Shown here: piece after piece, positions 38,874 through 47,571 of the stretch
Layout of the letters: the number at the start of each line of letters is the position of its first letter
Position numbering within the stretch: the stretch's first letter is position 1
Assembly: GCA_019359615.1 (NCBI GenBank)
Contig: JAHHHA010000030.1
Span: forward strand, 17,033 to 81,032
DNA: 64,000 nucleotides
Source of the DNA: Cyanosarcina radialis HA8281-LM2
GTDB taxonomy: Bacteria; Cyanobacteriota; Cyanobacteriia; Cyanobacteriales; CCAP-1448
Reading direction: 5' to 3'
Notes under the pieces: generated by a model
Database searches by the model: none
Told to the model about the DNA's origin: nothing
Seen by the model: only the letters and a program-made list of their open reading frames with translations
Program-made: the position numbers and the translations under genes

Positions 38874-39329
38874 TTACTCTGAATCGTTTTGGTAAGACTC
38901 AATTACTCTATAAACTAGCTTGGCCCTTTCTAACTGTCCTTTTTGCTTACAAATATTTGCAGCTTGCTGAAGATCTTCAATTGCTTGCTTAGTATCTTCT
39001 TCTCCATAGTGTCGAACAGCAGCACGCATAACGTAAGCTTCGATAAAATCGGGCTTCAAATTAATGGCCTGAGTAAAATCAGCAATAGCTTCTTTGTAAA
39101 GCTCCTTTTTGCCGTTAATGCGTCCTTGTTGATAGAAGTGTTGAGCGTTCATTTGTAATTTTTGGTTTTGATTAGCTCCGCAGATATGGTTCAGGTTTAC
39201 AATCCTATTAGTAGGTGTAACCATAACACAGAGAGGATTTTCCTTAGCAAATATGGGACTACCTAAAATAATGACAGTAGGCACAAAGATAGCAGATAGA
39301 GTAACAGTTAAACGTAATAATTTTGTCAT
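38874..39329 (-). CDS. Secreted TPR protein
   Basis: A 151-residue protein with an N-terminal signal sequence (LLRLTVTLSAIFVPTVIILG, cleavage near SPIFAKE) and tetratricopeptide repeats: FYQQGRINGKKELYKEAIAD, AINLKPDFIEAYVMRAA, AIEDLQQAANICKQKGQLER. TPRs mediate protein-protein contacts; the partner is unknown. It lies about 105 bp upstream of its truncated paralogue on the same strand, the remains of a tandem duplication. Confidence 0.78.
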   Translation of the reverse strand: MTKLLRLTVTLSAIFVPTVIILGSPIFAKENPLCVMVTPTNRIVNLNHICGANQNQKLQMNAQHFYQQGRINGKKELYKEAIADFTQAINLKPDFIEAYVMRAAVRHYGEEDTKQAIEDLQQAANICKQKGQLERAKLVYRVIESYQNDSE

Positions 39330-39534
39330 TGTCTTTCCTTGGACTACAGGAATGTGATTAGTTTGGCACTTGAATGAGTCATTTTTACAATTGCAAGCAG
39401 TTTGCCTAGACTTAAACTAGACTATCTAGGTTTACTTCTATGAAGGAGAAAGCCAGGATTTAAGTTTAGAAATGTGCCTTTCTCGTTTGTCTTAAAAAAG
39501 AAGGCTTTAGTAAGTCAACGATCTCTTTAAGTTT

Positions 39535-40371
39535 TTAAGGGGGGCCTCCATAACAGACCTGAGCATTGGGTAATGGGTAATAGCATTGTGACGAGAGTTC
39601 GGGAAGTTTACCGGGTTTTCCAGGTCCTATTGGCGCAGGAATTGTGAGATCTAATACGTAAACTTCAGGATTGTTAAGGTCAGCTCGACCCAATTGGAGA
39701 TAGTTGTCAGGTGCATTACCTCCAAAAGTAGGGATTTCACAAGCTATACCGTGCCAAAGGGCTACATAATCGAGAGTGGCTTGTATTCTCAATTTTGGAC
39801 TAATCTTTACATCTGAGGTAGTAAGAAAGATAAGTGCTGGTACTCCATTTCCCCACATCTTAGCAGCATCCGAGTCCGATAAAACTTGAACCTCGCCTCC
39901 AATTTGCCATTCGTCACTTCTAGGGGTAATGCTAACCTTGGTGGCAGCACCAAGAGCTTTGACTTCATAAAAGACACCTTCAGGATATTCTTTTTCTTGT
40001 CCAGTCAGAATATCTTTATATATAAGTGGAACTACCGCATCTGGTGCTACGTTCTTCTTCTTACCATTGGTGTTTTCGTCTCTTAGTTTTGAATAGTAAC
40101 GTATTGTATTCTCTGGAATTACTCTATTTGGATCTATAGTACCCAAAGCAAAATCCTGAAAAGCCTTTCCCACCTTTTTATTAAATTCGGTAGGAATGAG
40201 ATTAGGATCGACTGCATTTTTCTGGACTGCAAGAACGTCAAGACGAGCTTTGCTTAATGGTATTTGATTGCTGGCAGCGCACTGAGGAGCAGCATAAGCG
40301 GAAGGTGATTTAATGAATGGGAGCAAAGTAGTTACTCCCAGAATCAAGGTTAGTTTTTGAGTGAAGTTCAT
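39535..40371 (-). CDS. Secreted protein of unknown function
   Basis: A 278-residue protein beginning MNFTQKLTLILGVTTLLPFI, with a signal peptide cleaved after SAYA. I chose the ATG at 40371 because it starts directly with the signal peptide and has GGAG upstream; an ATG 13 codons earlier adds charged residues unsuited to export. The mature part contains four or more cysteines and a GKPGKLPELSSQCYYPLPNA tail. I recognise no family. It follows a 22-bp hairpin (40464-40510) that lies in its leader region. Confidence 0.7.
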   Translation of the reverse strand: MNFTQKLTLILGVTTLLPFIKSPSAYAAPQCAASNQIPLSKARLDVLAVQKNAVDPNLIPTEFNKKVGKAFQDFALGTIDPNRVIPENTIRYYSKLRDENTNGKKKNVAPDAVVPLIYKDILTGQEKEYPEGVFYEVKALGAATKVSITPRSDEWQIGGEVQVLSDSDAAKMWGNGVPALIFLTTSDVKISPKLRIQATLDYVALWHGIACEIPTFGGNAPDNYLQLGRADLNNPEVYVLDLTIPAPIGPGKPGKLPELSSQCYYPLPNAQVCYGGPP

Positions 40372-40463
40372 GATGGTATTTGCAAATCTCCAATTTCGAT
40401 AGTGTGGCAATTTTCAATTTGTACCCATCTTTAGCAAATAGATAGATACAGTTAATTTCAACT

Positions 40464-40510
40464 AAAAAAGACCGGAGGTTGCCCCTCTGGGGCAACCTCC
40501 GGTCTTTTTT
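40464..40510. terminator. Very strong bidirectional hairpin in a divergent intergenic region
   Basis: A perfect 22-bp inverted repeat with a 3-nt loop (left arm 40464-40485, loop TCT, right arm 40489-40510), GC-rich in the middle and bounded by A6 and T6. It has the form of an intrinsic terminator for both strands. Neither neighbouring annotated gene ends here: the genes on each side start and point away. See the small RNA candidate at 40564. Confidence 0.85.
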
Positions 40511-40548
40511 ATGTAAGCTATATTTAAAATATAATGGGACTTCTATTT

Positions 40549-40557
40549 TGTTATAAT
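40549..40557 (+). promoter_or_regulatory. Candidate extended -10 promoter
   Basis: TGTTATAAT, an exact TATAAT preceded by TGN, upstream of the region ended by the hairpin at 40675. No good -35 element is visible, as allowed for extended -10 promoters. It could drive the small RNA candidate or pdxA. Confidence 0.4.
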
Positions 40558-40563
40558 CGTAGT

Positions 40564-40705
40564 CTCACCGATCTTTTTACATCCTTGCTAGTTAAAAAAT
40601 ACTGAAGTTAAGTAAATATACGAACTGCAATATTACAATACAAATTATTAAACTATCAAACACTTAAAATAGTTATTTTATCGGATCGATAAAATCGCTT
40701 TTTTT
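40564..40705 (+). ncRNA. Candidate small RNA or pdxA leader with attenuator
   Basis: A stretch of about 140 bases between an extended -10 promoter and a hairpin (ATTTTATCG / CGATAAAAT, 3-nt loop, 40675-40695) followed by T7 (40699-40705), 35 bp before the pdxA ATG. No reading frame of note. Either an independent small RNA or a pdxA leader with a weak intrinsic terminator acting as an attenuator. The stem is AT-rich, which lowers confidence. Confidence 0.35.
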
Positions 40706-40740
40706 ATCTCCCAGCTTTAAGGTATCAACATTACCGTAAG

Positions 40741-41826
40741 ATGAATGTTCAGCCCCAAACCTCTAATTCTCGATCGCCCCATCCCCCACGTTTAGCTGTC
40801 ACATTAGGAGATCCAGCCGGGATCGGCTCGGAAGTAGTGTTGAAAGCGCTAGCAGATCCAGAAATTGTCAAAGACTGCGAGATTACAGTCATCGGTAACG
40901 AATCTGTGCTGTCAGCTACTTACGATCGCCTTCTAACCCAAATATCGGCAAGTGCGTTGGCTAATCCAGCCGAGTTGTCAATTCTCGACGTACCGCTAGA
41001 AAAGTCGATATTGAGTCAAATTCAAATAGGGATAGGCAATGCTGCTAGTGGTGCTGCTAGTTTTGCCTATTTAGAAACCGCGATCGCTCGTACTATAGAG
41101 CGTGAGTTTGATGGCATCGTCACCGGGCCGATTGCGAAATCGGCTTGGAAAGCCGCCGGACATGAATATCCGGGACAAACCGAACTCCTTGCCGAGCGAG
41201 CGGGGGTAGAGAAATTTGGGATGTTATTTGTGGCGCGATCGCCCTATACTGACTGGACGCTGCGCACTTTGTTGGCTACTACCCATATCCCCTTGCGCCA
41301 AGTCGCTGAGGCGCTGACACCAGAATTGATGAGCCGCAAATTAGATTTGTTAATCGAGTGCTTGCGGCAAGACTTTGGCTTAGAAACGCCGACAATTGCG
41401 ATCGCGGGTTTAAACCCTCACAGTGGGGAACGAGGACAATTAGGGCGCGAAGAACAAGATTGGCTGATTCCCTGGTTAGAAGCAGAACGCCATCAGCGGC
41501 CAGAACTTAAATTGGTCGGTCCCATTCCGCCAGATACGATGTGGGTTAATCCGGGTCAAGCTTGGTTCAAAGGAGGGGGAGGAGTCACTAATCTGGCTGA
41601 TGCTTATTTGGCGCTGTATCACGACCAGGGGTTAATTCCAGTCAAGCTGATGGCTTTTGAGGAAGCAATCAATACTTCTATTGGCTTGCCTTTTATCAGA
41701 ACTTCTCCCGATCACGGGACGGCGTTCGATATTGCTGGGCTGGGGATTGCTAATGCTAATAGCATGAAAGCAGCAATTAAATTAGCCGATCGAATAGCTC
41801 GGCAAAGATTTTTTCAATCAAAATAA
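40741..41826 (+). CDS. pdxA: 4-hydroxythreonine-4-phosphate dehydrogenase
   Basis: A 361-residue PdxA, the NAD-dependent enzyme of the deoxyxylulose 5-phosphate independent-of-PLP-salvage route to pyridoxine phosphate in E. coli. Family motifs are [34 protein letters not shown] with the metal-binding His, [26 protein letters not shown] with the second His, and [13 protein letters not shown] with the third. Length is usual. Many cyanobacteria make pyridoxal phosphate through the PdxS/PdxT route, so the role here may be in a side pathway; that is inference. Monocistronic, with a candidate leader RNA upstream. Confidence 0.94.
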   Translation: MNVQPQTSNSRSPHPPRLAVTLGDPAGIGSEVVLKALADPEIVKDCEITVIGNESVLSATYDRLLTQISASALANPAELSILDVPLEKSILSQIQIGIGNAASGAASFAYLETAIARTIEREFDGIVTGPIAKSAWKAAGHEYPGQTELLAERAGVEKFGMLFVARSPYTDWTLRTLLATTHIPLRQVAEALTPELMSRKLDLLIECLRQDFGLETPTIAIAGLNPHSGERGQLGREEQDWLIPWLEAERHQRPELKLVGPIPPDTMWVNPGQAWFKGGGGVTNLADAYLALYHDQGLIPVKLMAFEEAINTSIGLPFIRTSPDHGTAFDIAGLGIANANSMKAAIKLADRIARQRFFQSK

Positions 41827-41845
41827 GAGCGATCGAACTCTTCAA

Positions 41846-42280
41846 TTAGTTTGGCTTTTGGGTAATCGATAAGGTGTATTGATTGCGACCACCAGCGCGA
41901 TCGCCAATATAGACCGAGTAAGGCCCTTTCTTCCAAAAACCAGATGATTGGATCGTGCCTTGCGAATAGCTGTCTGACAAAACGCAGGTGCGGCGGCCGC
42001 CTGGTTCGACGATCAATAAAGTTGGCGATCCGGTACTTTGGAGGCTAAACCGCAGGTAAGGAAAGTCATTCTGCATTTGAATGACGTGGTTCGGCGCGGC
42101 AGCGATTTTACCGCAGTCTGGAGTCTGCTTTGCTCCTCCCGATGTGCCTCTGACAACAATAGGGGAAGAGAACCCAGATGCTAAAGCGATCGCCGATCCT
42201 TGGCTTCTAGCACCGCTGTTATCAGCAATTACCAAAGCACAAGCGGTGGTAACAACTATCCAGGGTAAACGTGTTTTCAT
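41846..42280 (-). CDS. Small secreted protein of unknown function
   Basis: A 144-residue protein starting at ATG 42280 (MKTRLPWIVVTTACALVIAD), with a signal peptide. The mature part has two cysteines (QTPDCGK and RRTCVLSD) that probably form a disulphide, and a strand-rich pattern NDFPYLRFSLQSTGSPTLLIVEP...GPYSVYIGDRAGG. This resembles the pre-peptidase C-terminal (PPC-like) beta-sandwich seen in exported proteins, but the assignment is tentative. It is convergent with pdxA, 19 bp away. Confidence 0.72.
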   Translation of the reverse strand: MKTRLPWIVVTTACALVIADNSGARSQGSAIALASGFSSPIVVRGTSGGAKQTPDCGKIAAAPNHVIQMQNDFPYLRFSLQSTGSPTLLIVEPGGRRTCVLSDSYSQGTIQSSGFWKKGPYSVYIGDRAGGRNQYTLSITQKPN

Positions 42281-42846
42281 CTTCAATCCCTTTGTCAGTT
42301 TTCAAGAACCTCTATATATAAGATTCCCAGATTTACAGACTTTCGATCGTTCGGTTTTGTTCCGGTTTCCCGATCGCCACATTGACGCTTCAGAAAGAGG
42401 CGGAGACATTCAGAGATGAATCATTCCGAGCTAGTTAAGATAATTTTACCCTATTTACTTAAAAATGTTCCAAAAGTTTTAATCTTTATATACCCCCCCT
42501 GATGGGATTGTTTCGATCGCGATCGCCAGCTTAGACTTTAATTTATGCACTATAGAATGCTTCCCTTTCTGTAGTGCATATGCACATGAGATACGGAAAT
42601 GCCAAGTCTAGTTTTTGCAAGCTTTTGAATTTGAACAAAGCAGGTTCACGAAGTCCTAACAGTTTAAGTCATTGATGGAGCCTGCATTGCCGAGCCGGAA
42701 TATTTGGTTGCGATTAGTAAGCGATAAAAAGCGATCGCTCTCTCATCTAACAAAAGAAGGAAAGCGATCGCTAATTTTCAACCAATTTTAGCAGGCGATC
42801 GAACGGGACTTAATTCCATGGCGATCGGAAGAAGATACTAGCTTTC
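42281..42846. other. Gene-free region with hairpins
   Basis: No gene recognised in about 565 bp. There is an 8-bp stem ATGCACTA / TAGTGCAT near 42545-42580 and two AGCGATCGCT sites (about 42731 and 42764) separated by CTCTCATCTAACAAAAGAAG. That last block reappears almost unchanged after the next paralogue at 43492-43530, marking the 3' border of a tandem duplication. Confidence 0.6.
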
Positions 42847-43329
42847 TTATTTAAAGAAGGAGTAGTAGCCAGTAATCGAGCTTTTAGGCGGTATAGAGCA
42901 AAAGATGGCGTAGATATTCCTTTTCTCAACTTTGGGGATAGAGATGTATGTAACTCCCTGAGCGGTGGTAGTCCCCTGCTTATAGCTAAATCCACCTCCA
43001 GCGGGCCAATCGCCTATCAAACCGCATAACATGGATTGACTATTTCCCTTGTTTACATAAACCAGAGAAGAAGGCCCGGTGGTAGTACCATCATCATCTC
43101 CAGGTGCGCCTCGGACTATGGGACAAATTACATAGGCATATTGAGATGAGTCATTATTGTAGATATAAAGATATCCACGAGATAGTCTTGATTCAGAAGT
43201 AGAATCTGTACCGTGGCACATACTTCCTGGAAATGACTTATAGTTGTCAGCCAAAGCTGGAGCAGCAGCAGTCGCTATAGTGGATACTAAAGTAACCACA
43301 GCAGCGATAAAAGTTTTGGTAGTTTTCAT
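42847..43329 (-). CDS. Secreted Cys-containing protein, tandem paralogue A
   Basis: A 160-residue exported protein starting MKTTKTFIAAVVTLVSTIAT, signal peptide ending APALADN. The mature protein has four to five cysteines (SMCHG, YVICPI, MLCGLI, IFCSIPP) and shares with its neighbour the pattern FxPGSxC, DSTSESRL-RGYLYIYN, SQYAYVICPI and a GYYS/SLYTWF ending. Family unknown to me. An in-frame ATG at 43395 would add 22 residues, also alignable between the paralogues, so the true start is open. An identical 25-bp element lies upstream of both genes. Confidence 0.72.
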   Translation of the reverse strand: MKTTKTFIAAVVTLVSTIATAAAPALADNYKSFPGSMCHGTDSTSESRLSRGYLYIYNNDSSQYAYVICPIVRGAPGDDDGTTTGPSSLVYVNKGNSQSMLCGLIGDWPAGGGFSYKQGTTTAQGVTYISIPKVEKRNIYAIFCSIPPKSSITGYYSFFK

Positions 43330-43425
43330 GAGTAGTAAATTTTCTGTTGTTGGTAGTTGTTGTGTTAGAAATGTACTCGATTGAAGCAATTTCATAATTC
43401 TGTTTTAACTGCCAACTCAACAGAG

Positions 43426-43450
43426 GTGTCCTACACAAAAGGGTAGTTTT
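43426..43450. promoter_or_regulatory. Shared upstream element, copy A
   Basis: A 25-bp sequence with core CCTACACAAAAGGGTAG (CTAC-N8-GTAG dyad) lying 30 bp before the first in-frame ATG (43395) of paralogue A. It is identical, with identical spacing, to 44171-44195 before paralogue B. Likely a regulator site or core promoter. Confidence 0.65.
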
Positions 43451-43579
43451 CGATCGTCATATATTTCTCTAAAGAAATCGACAAAGGAAAAGCGATCGCT
43501 CTCCCATCTAATAAAAGAAAGAAGGCGATCGCCGCTCTCAACCAATTCAAACAATTAACCAGGTGAAGGCATAAACCTT

Positions 43580-44074
43580 CTAATTGAACCAGGTGTACAA
43601 ACTGTAAATCCCACTGCTAGGTGGTAATTCACAAAATACTCCGTAAACAATAGCCGACTTAACTGTTGGAGTATTGAATGATGCTCTGCCGTTGGCGCTG
43701 GTACTCGCACTCTTGGAATCTACAAATGTTCCGTCTCCGTAATAGCTGCTAATTCTGCAAGTCAGCTTTTGAGTGTTGTATTTAAGTACGCTAACAGTGG
43801 TATAAACACCATTGGTAATTTTATCGTCAGGGACTCCTACATCAATCGGGCAAACTACATAAGCATACTTGGAAGTATTAGTGTTATAGATGTAATTTTC
43901 TCCTCGAACTAGAGTCGAATCAGAAGTTGGGTCTGAAGACAAACACTTACTTCCTGGAGAAAATCTATAACTATCAGCTAAGGCTGGATCAGCAGCCGTT
44001 GCAAGAGCCGATGCTAAAGAGACAGCAGAAACCAAAAATTTGGTCGGAATTTTGAACTGTTTGGTAGTTTCCAT
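43580..44074 (-). CDS. Secreted Cys-containing protein, tandem paralogue B
   Basis: A 164-residue exported protein starting METTKQFKIPTKFLVSAVSL, signal peptide ending DPALADS. It parallels its neighbour at 42847: FSPGSKC, DPTSDSTLVRGENYIYN, YAYVVCPIDVGVPDD, LTCRISS, VFCELPP and an aromatic end. The four conserved cysteines suggest two disulphides in a small beta-rich envelope or extracellular protein. An earlier in-frame ATG (44140) exists as in the paralogue. The LuxR-type regulator gene ends 64 bp upstream of that ATG. Confidence 0.72.
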   Translation of the reverse strand: METTKQFKIPTKFLVSAVSLASALATAADPALADSYRFSPGSKCLSSDPTSDSTLVRGENYIYNTNTSKYAYVVCPIDVGVPDDKITNGVYTTVSVLKYNTQKLTCRISSYYGDGTFVDSKSASTSANGRASFNTPTVKSAIVYGVFCELPPSSGIYSLYTWFN

Positions 44075-44170
44075 GATTAATAAATCTAGTATTGTTGTTA
44101 GATGTTGTGTGAGAAATACGTTCGTTAGAACTAATTCCATAATTCTGTTTTAACCAATAGCTAAAAGGAT

Positions 44171-44195
44171 GTGTCCTACACAAAAGGGTAGTTTT
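44171..44195. promoter_or_regulatory. Shared upstream element, copy B
   Basis: Identical to 43426-43450 over 25 bp, beginning 9 bp after the stop codon of the LuxR-type regulator gene and 30 bp before the ATG at 44140. The CTAC-N8-GTAG dyad could be a binding site for that regulator. Confidence 0.65.
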
Positions 44196-44204
44196 ATTAT
44201 TTGT

Positions 44205-44795
44205 TTAGACAGCAAGATAGCTATCTTCGGTTTCTAAACAGCGTTTTTTGCCATTGATGTTCTTGACGTGAAACTTGACCGTATTGAGACTGATTTGCAG
44301 CTTTTGAGCGATGTCTTGATAGCTATAGGCTTGCGATAGTAGTTTCAAGATTTCAGTTTCGCGATCGCTCAGACCGTATTTTTTCTGTTCCAGCCGCAGT
44401 TCTTCTTGTAAAATCGCTGCTCGATCTTCAAGGAAAAGCAACAACAACGGGCGATCGTCTAGAGTAGAGGCTACAGGAACGTCAAGTTCGGCAGTTAGAT
44501 AGCTAGCTCGAATCCGAATAATTTGTTGGCCGGAAATTTGATAATCCATGACAAACTCTTTATCTTCCAAGCTGAAGCTACTGCACAACCGATGATAGAT
44601 ATCGGACATGACTGAAGATAAATTGTCGGCGCGATCTCCAGGCCAAAGCTGTTGGCAGATTTCTCTAGCTTTAAGGTTGAGATAGACTGGTTGTAAATTA
44701 TGAGAGACGATCATCACTCCTTCTTTAATCAACTCGATTAAAGCGCTAGGGAGGATGTTGAGATTAGGGGCTAAGCTGATGTAGTTATATGTCAT
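44205..44795 (-). CDS. LuxR-type regulator with PAS-like N-terminal domain
   Basis: A 196-residue protein starting at ATG 44795 (MTYNYISLAPNLNILPSALI); a TTG nine codons earlier is less likely. The C-terminal LuxR/GerE helix-turn-helix is clear: YGLSDRETEILKLLSQAYSY, QDIAQKLQISLNTVKFHVKN. The N-terminal ~120 residues (IKEGVMIVSHNLQPVYLNLK) look like a PAS fold and there is no receiver. The last residues after VKNI diverge from the usual YxKL-like ending. It lies directly upstream of the two secreted paralogues on the same strand and is the obvious candidate to regulate them. Confidence 0.85.
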   Translation of the reverse strand: MTYNYISLAPNLNILPSALIELIKEGVMIVSHNLQPVYLNLKAREICQQLWPGDRADNLSSVMSDIYHRLCSSFSLEDKEFVMDYQISGQQIIRIRASYLTAELDVPVASTLDDRPLLLLFLEDRAAILQEELRLEQKKYGLSDRETEILKLLSQAYSYQDIAQKLQISLNTVKFHVKNINGKKRCLETEDSYLAV

Positions 44796-45187
44796 TGGTT
44801 GATTACCACTCTGAGAAACCAAAGATTACTTACGCAAGACGAGGCTCACCCAACACTCATCCAGCATAAAAAACCCGCTGGTTGCCGTCAGCCATAAAAA
44901 GTCAGAAAAAGTAATATAGAAGATCGGAAAAGATCGGGAAATAGTTCGTAGAGGCATCCCAGGAGACAGCTAAAGAGAGCTATTTCACTCTCCAGGGGAC
45001 AGCCCAGAGGGCTATCCTACAAGAATCTTCTTCATATCAAATCTGCTTAGCAATAGTCGTAGGTTGGGTTGAACGCAGTGAAACCCAACGAACCCAATCG
45101 TAATGCCTCATTCTAGCTGTGTCGATCCAGTAAGGTGTGTGAGCGCAGCCGTTAGCACCGCGATCGCTCTGAGATCGAATCGGGTTC
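44796..45187. other. Intergenic region with two dispersed repeat types
   Basis: No gene seen. It holds a GGGACAGCCCAGAGGGCTATCC palindrome copy (44996-45022, related to 25514) and a GTTGGGTTGAACGCAGTGAA element (45058-45090), whose inverted counterpart is at 47572-47624. Both are dispersed repeat families. Confidence 0.65.
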
Positions 45188-46237
45188 TTAAATCCCTGGA
45201 TCGATGCCCTCATGAAGCTTTAGCTCTTCATCCAGATTCTCTTGGCTCAAGATTTCGTTGCTCATCGCTGCTTGCCGCACTAAATGCCCTCGTCGTTTTG
45301 CATCTTCGGCTTTTTGCAACAGTAGGTCTGCCACCTCATGCTCGTCGATCTCGCGCAGATGCTTCGCCATATGGGTCATCAAAATCTCGCTCGCTTCAAC
45401 AGTCCGAATGCTATCCCAAAGGGACTCTTCGACCCGCTGTGTCACCTCGGCGAGCAAGGTATTGAGCGAATAGGCGTGCCCCGTATAGCAGCGAAAGCGA
45501 AGTTGGTTGCCTTCCTTCAACTGCAACAATACGCCATGACACTCAGGACAGGTAAACGGAGAAAGTTCGCCAAGCTTCATAATTCCGAGTTCTAAGGCTT
45601 TATCTTGGCGGGCAATCCCAACTTCAATATCCATTTTCTCAGACACTGGCTTTTCCTCCTGTGGGGGAAGGACTTGGTTCGCTAACCGCACTAACAGATC
45701 TCCCATTTCGCCTAGCGGCACGCAATAATCGACCGCCACTGCTTCGAGCGCCGCTCTAGGCATTGAGTCGTACAGCGCCTCCAAGGGGTCTTGAACCACA
45801 GCGATACCGCCTCGCTCTTTAATGGCGTATAGCCCAGCCACTCCGTCGTCGAGGCAGCCAGTCAACACCACCCCAATCGTCTGCGCTCCGTAGGATCGAG
45901 CAGCAGAGCGAAACAAGACATCGATCGCCGGACGAAATCGGTTTTCTTTGGGCCCCTGCGAGAGACGAACAACCTCCGGTTCTACTAACAGATGGCGATT
46001 GGGAGGAGCCACGTAAATGCAACCCGATCGAATTGGCTCCCCATCGACGGCGTGGGTAACAGTCAGGGGAGTGACCCGTGCCAAAATTTGGGGTAACAGG
46101 CTGGGGTAATCTGGAGAGAGATGCCAAACAATAAACACCGCCGCCGGGAAGTCATGGGGCAGTTGAGAAACAAGTGTTTTAAAGGCTTTGAGTCCCCCGG
46201 CTGATGCTCCGATGACGATGGTGTTTGGCTTTAACAC
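45188..46237 (-). CDS. CheB-type methylesterase without receiver domain, with C-terminal zinc-ribbon-like and helical tail
   Basis: A 349-residue protein, GTG start at 46237 with GAGGAG upstream. Residues about 5-185 are a CheB methylesterase: VIGASAGGLKAF (catalytic Ser), IVWHLSPDYPS (His), VVLTGCLDDGVAGL (Asp). The receiver that normally precedes it is absent. The C-terminal part has FTCPECHGVLLQL and FRCYTGHAYSLN, possibly metal-binding, then a helical tail (LREIDEHEVADLLLQKAEDA). Such stand-alone CheB proteins in cyanobacteria work with CheR-type partners on hybrid kinases rather than in classical chemotaxis. No CheR is in the window. Confidence 0.88.
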   Translation of the reverse strand: MLKPNTIVIGASAGGLKAFKTLVSQLPHDFPAAVFIVWHLSPDYPSLLPQILARVTPLTVTHAVDGEPIRSGCIYVAPPNRHLLVEPEVVRLSQGPKENRFRPAIDVLFRSAARSYGAQTIGVVLTGCLDDGVAGLYAIKERGGIAVVQDPLEALYDSMPRAALEAVAVDYCVPLGEMGDLLVRLANQVLPPQEEKPVSEKMDIEVGIARQDKALELGIMKLGELSPFTCPECHGVLLQLKEGNQLRFRCYTGHAYSLNTLLAEVTQRVEESLWDSIRTVEASEILMTHMAKHLREIDEHEVADLLLQKAEDAKRRGHLVRQAAMSNEILSQENLDEELKLHEGIDPGI

Positions 46238-46331
46238 GGGATGCTCCTCATCGCTGCGGGATACAAGCTAATCTAGTTCGATACCCTAACACGCTGGTTC
46301 GGCAGATAACACTTCCTTAAGGCTAATCTTC

Positions 46332-47501
46332 ATGACCCGATCGACTAAAAAAACAGTTGCTACTGCGATCGATCTTCTCAATGCCCGCGTTTTAGGCGAA
46401 GCAGAGTTACAGCAGATTAGGATTCGTCAAGGTCGGGTCGATCGAATTCTGGCGATGTCTGCTGAAAGCCGATCTCCAGAGGTGGAAGTTTTGGACGTGG
46501 CAGGCGATTGGATATCTCTCGGTGGGGTCGATCTGCAAATTAATGGGGCGTTAGGCTGGGCTTTTACTGAGACATTCGATGAAATTTCTTTGCAAAAGAT
46601 CTGTCAATTCCTTTGGGAACAAGGAGTTGATGGGTTTTTGCCGACTTTGGTGACGACAGCAGTTGAGAATGTAGAGCGATCGCTCTGTGTCATCGCCAAT
46701 TTTTCTCCTCCAGATCTGCCTGCTGCCCAGATTTTAGGGGTGCATCTGGAAGGACCGTTTTTAAATCCCGCCAAGCGGGGGGCGCATCCGGCTGAATATC
46801 TGCTACCCCTAACAATTGAGAACGTCAAGCGAGTCTTGGGAGATTACGCCCATATCGTTAAGGTGATGACTCTCGCACCAGAGTTAGATCCTACTGGTGA
46901 GGTAATTCCCTACTTGTGTTCCCTTGGCATTACCGTTAGTCTGGGACACTCTCAAGCCACCGTTGCCCAAGCCCAACAAGCTTTCGATTTGGGCGCGACT
47001 ATGGTGACTCATGCCTTCAACGCCATGCCAGCGCTGCATCACCGCGAACCGGGATTGCTGGGAGCGGCTCTAGTGCGTCCTGGAGTTTGGTGTGGCGCGA
47101 TCGCCGACGGACACCATATTTGTCCGATAATGTTACAAATCCTCTTAGCCGCTGGTGACTGCGATCGAAGTTTGTTTCTCGTCAGCGATGCTTTAGCACC
47201 CTTGGGATTGCCCGACGGCATCTATCCTTGGGATCGGCGGCAAATAGAAGTAAAAGATGGCACCGCCAGACTGCCAGATGGGACTTTATCGGGGACGACT
47301 TTACCCCTATTGGTAGGCACTCAAAACTTAGTTAAATGGGGATTATGCGACCCTGAAACTGCGATCGCTCTGGCTACAGCATCCCCTCGAAAAGCGATCG
47401 ATCTGCCTGCAACTCTGGTCGGACATCCTGCTAATTTACTGCGTTGGCATTTGGATGAAGCTACATCAGAACTGAGTTGGGAGAGACTCGATCGAACATA
47501 A
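46332..47501 (+). CDS. nagA: N-acetylglucosamine-6-phosphate deacetylase
   Basis: A 389-residue amidohydrolase. Metal and substrate motifs are DLQINGALGWAFTE, GVHLEGPFLNPAKRGAHP, VSLGHSQATVAQAQQAFD, VTHAFNAMPALHHREPGLLG and FLVSDALAPLG with the catalytic Asp. It removes acetate from GlcNAc-6-phosphate, recycling amino sugars from peptidoglycan. Length is normal and there is no signal peptide. No nagB is adjacent; it appears monocistronic, with an inverted GTTGGGTTTCACTCC repeat downstream at 47572. Confidence 0.93.
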   Translation: MTRSTKKTVATAIDLLNARVLGEAELQQIRIRQGRVDRILAMSAESRSPEVEVLDVAGDWISLGGVDLQINGALGWAFTETFDEISLQKICQFLWEQGVDGFLPTLVTTAVENVERSLCVIANFSPPDLPAAQILGVHLEGPFLNPAKRGAHPAEYLLPLTIENVKRVLGDYAHIVKVMTLAPELDPTGEVIPYLCSLGITVSLGHSQATVAQAQQAFDLGATMVTHAFNAMPALHHREPGLLGAALVRPGVWCGAIADGHHICPIMLQILLAAGDCDRSLFLVSDALAPLGLPDGIYPWDRRQIEVKDGTARLPDGTLSGTTLPLLVGTQNLVKWGLCDPETAIALATASPRKAIDLPATLVGHPANLLRWHLDEATSELSWERLDRT

Positions 47502-47571
47502 AAATATTCATGAATGATATCGAATCTGGTCGATCGGCCATAATTAACGTAGGCCCTAGCCCTTGCGATAG

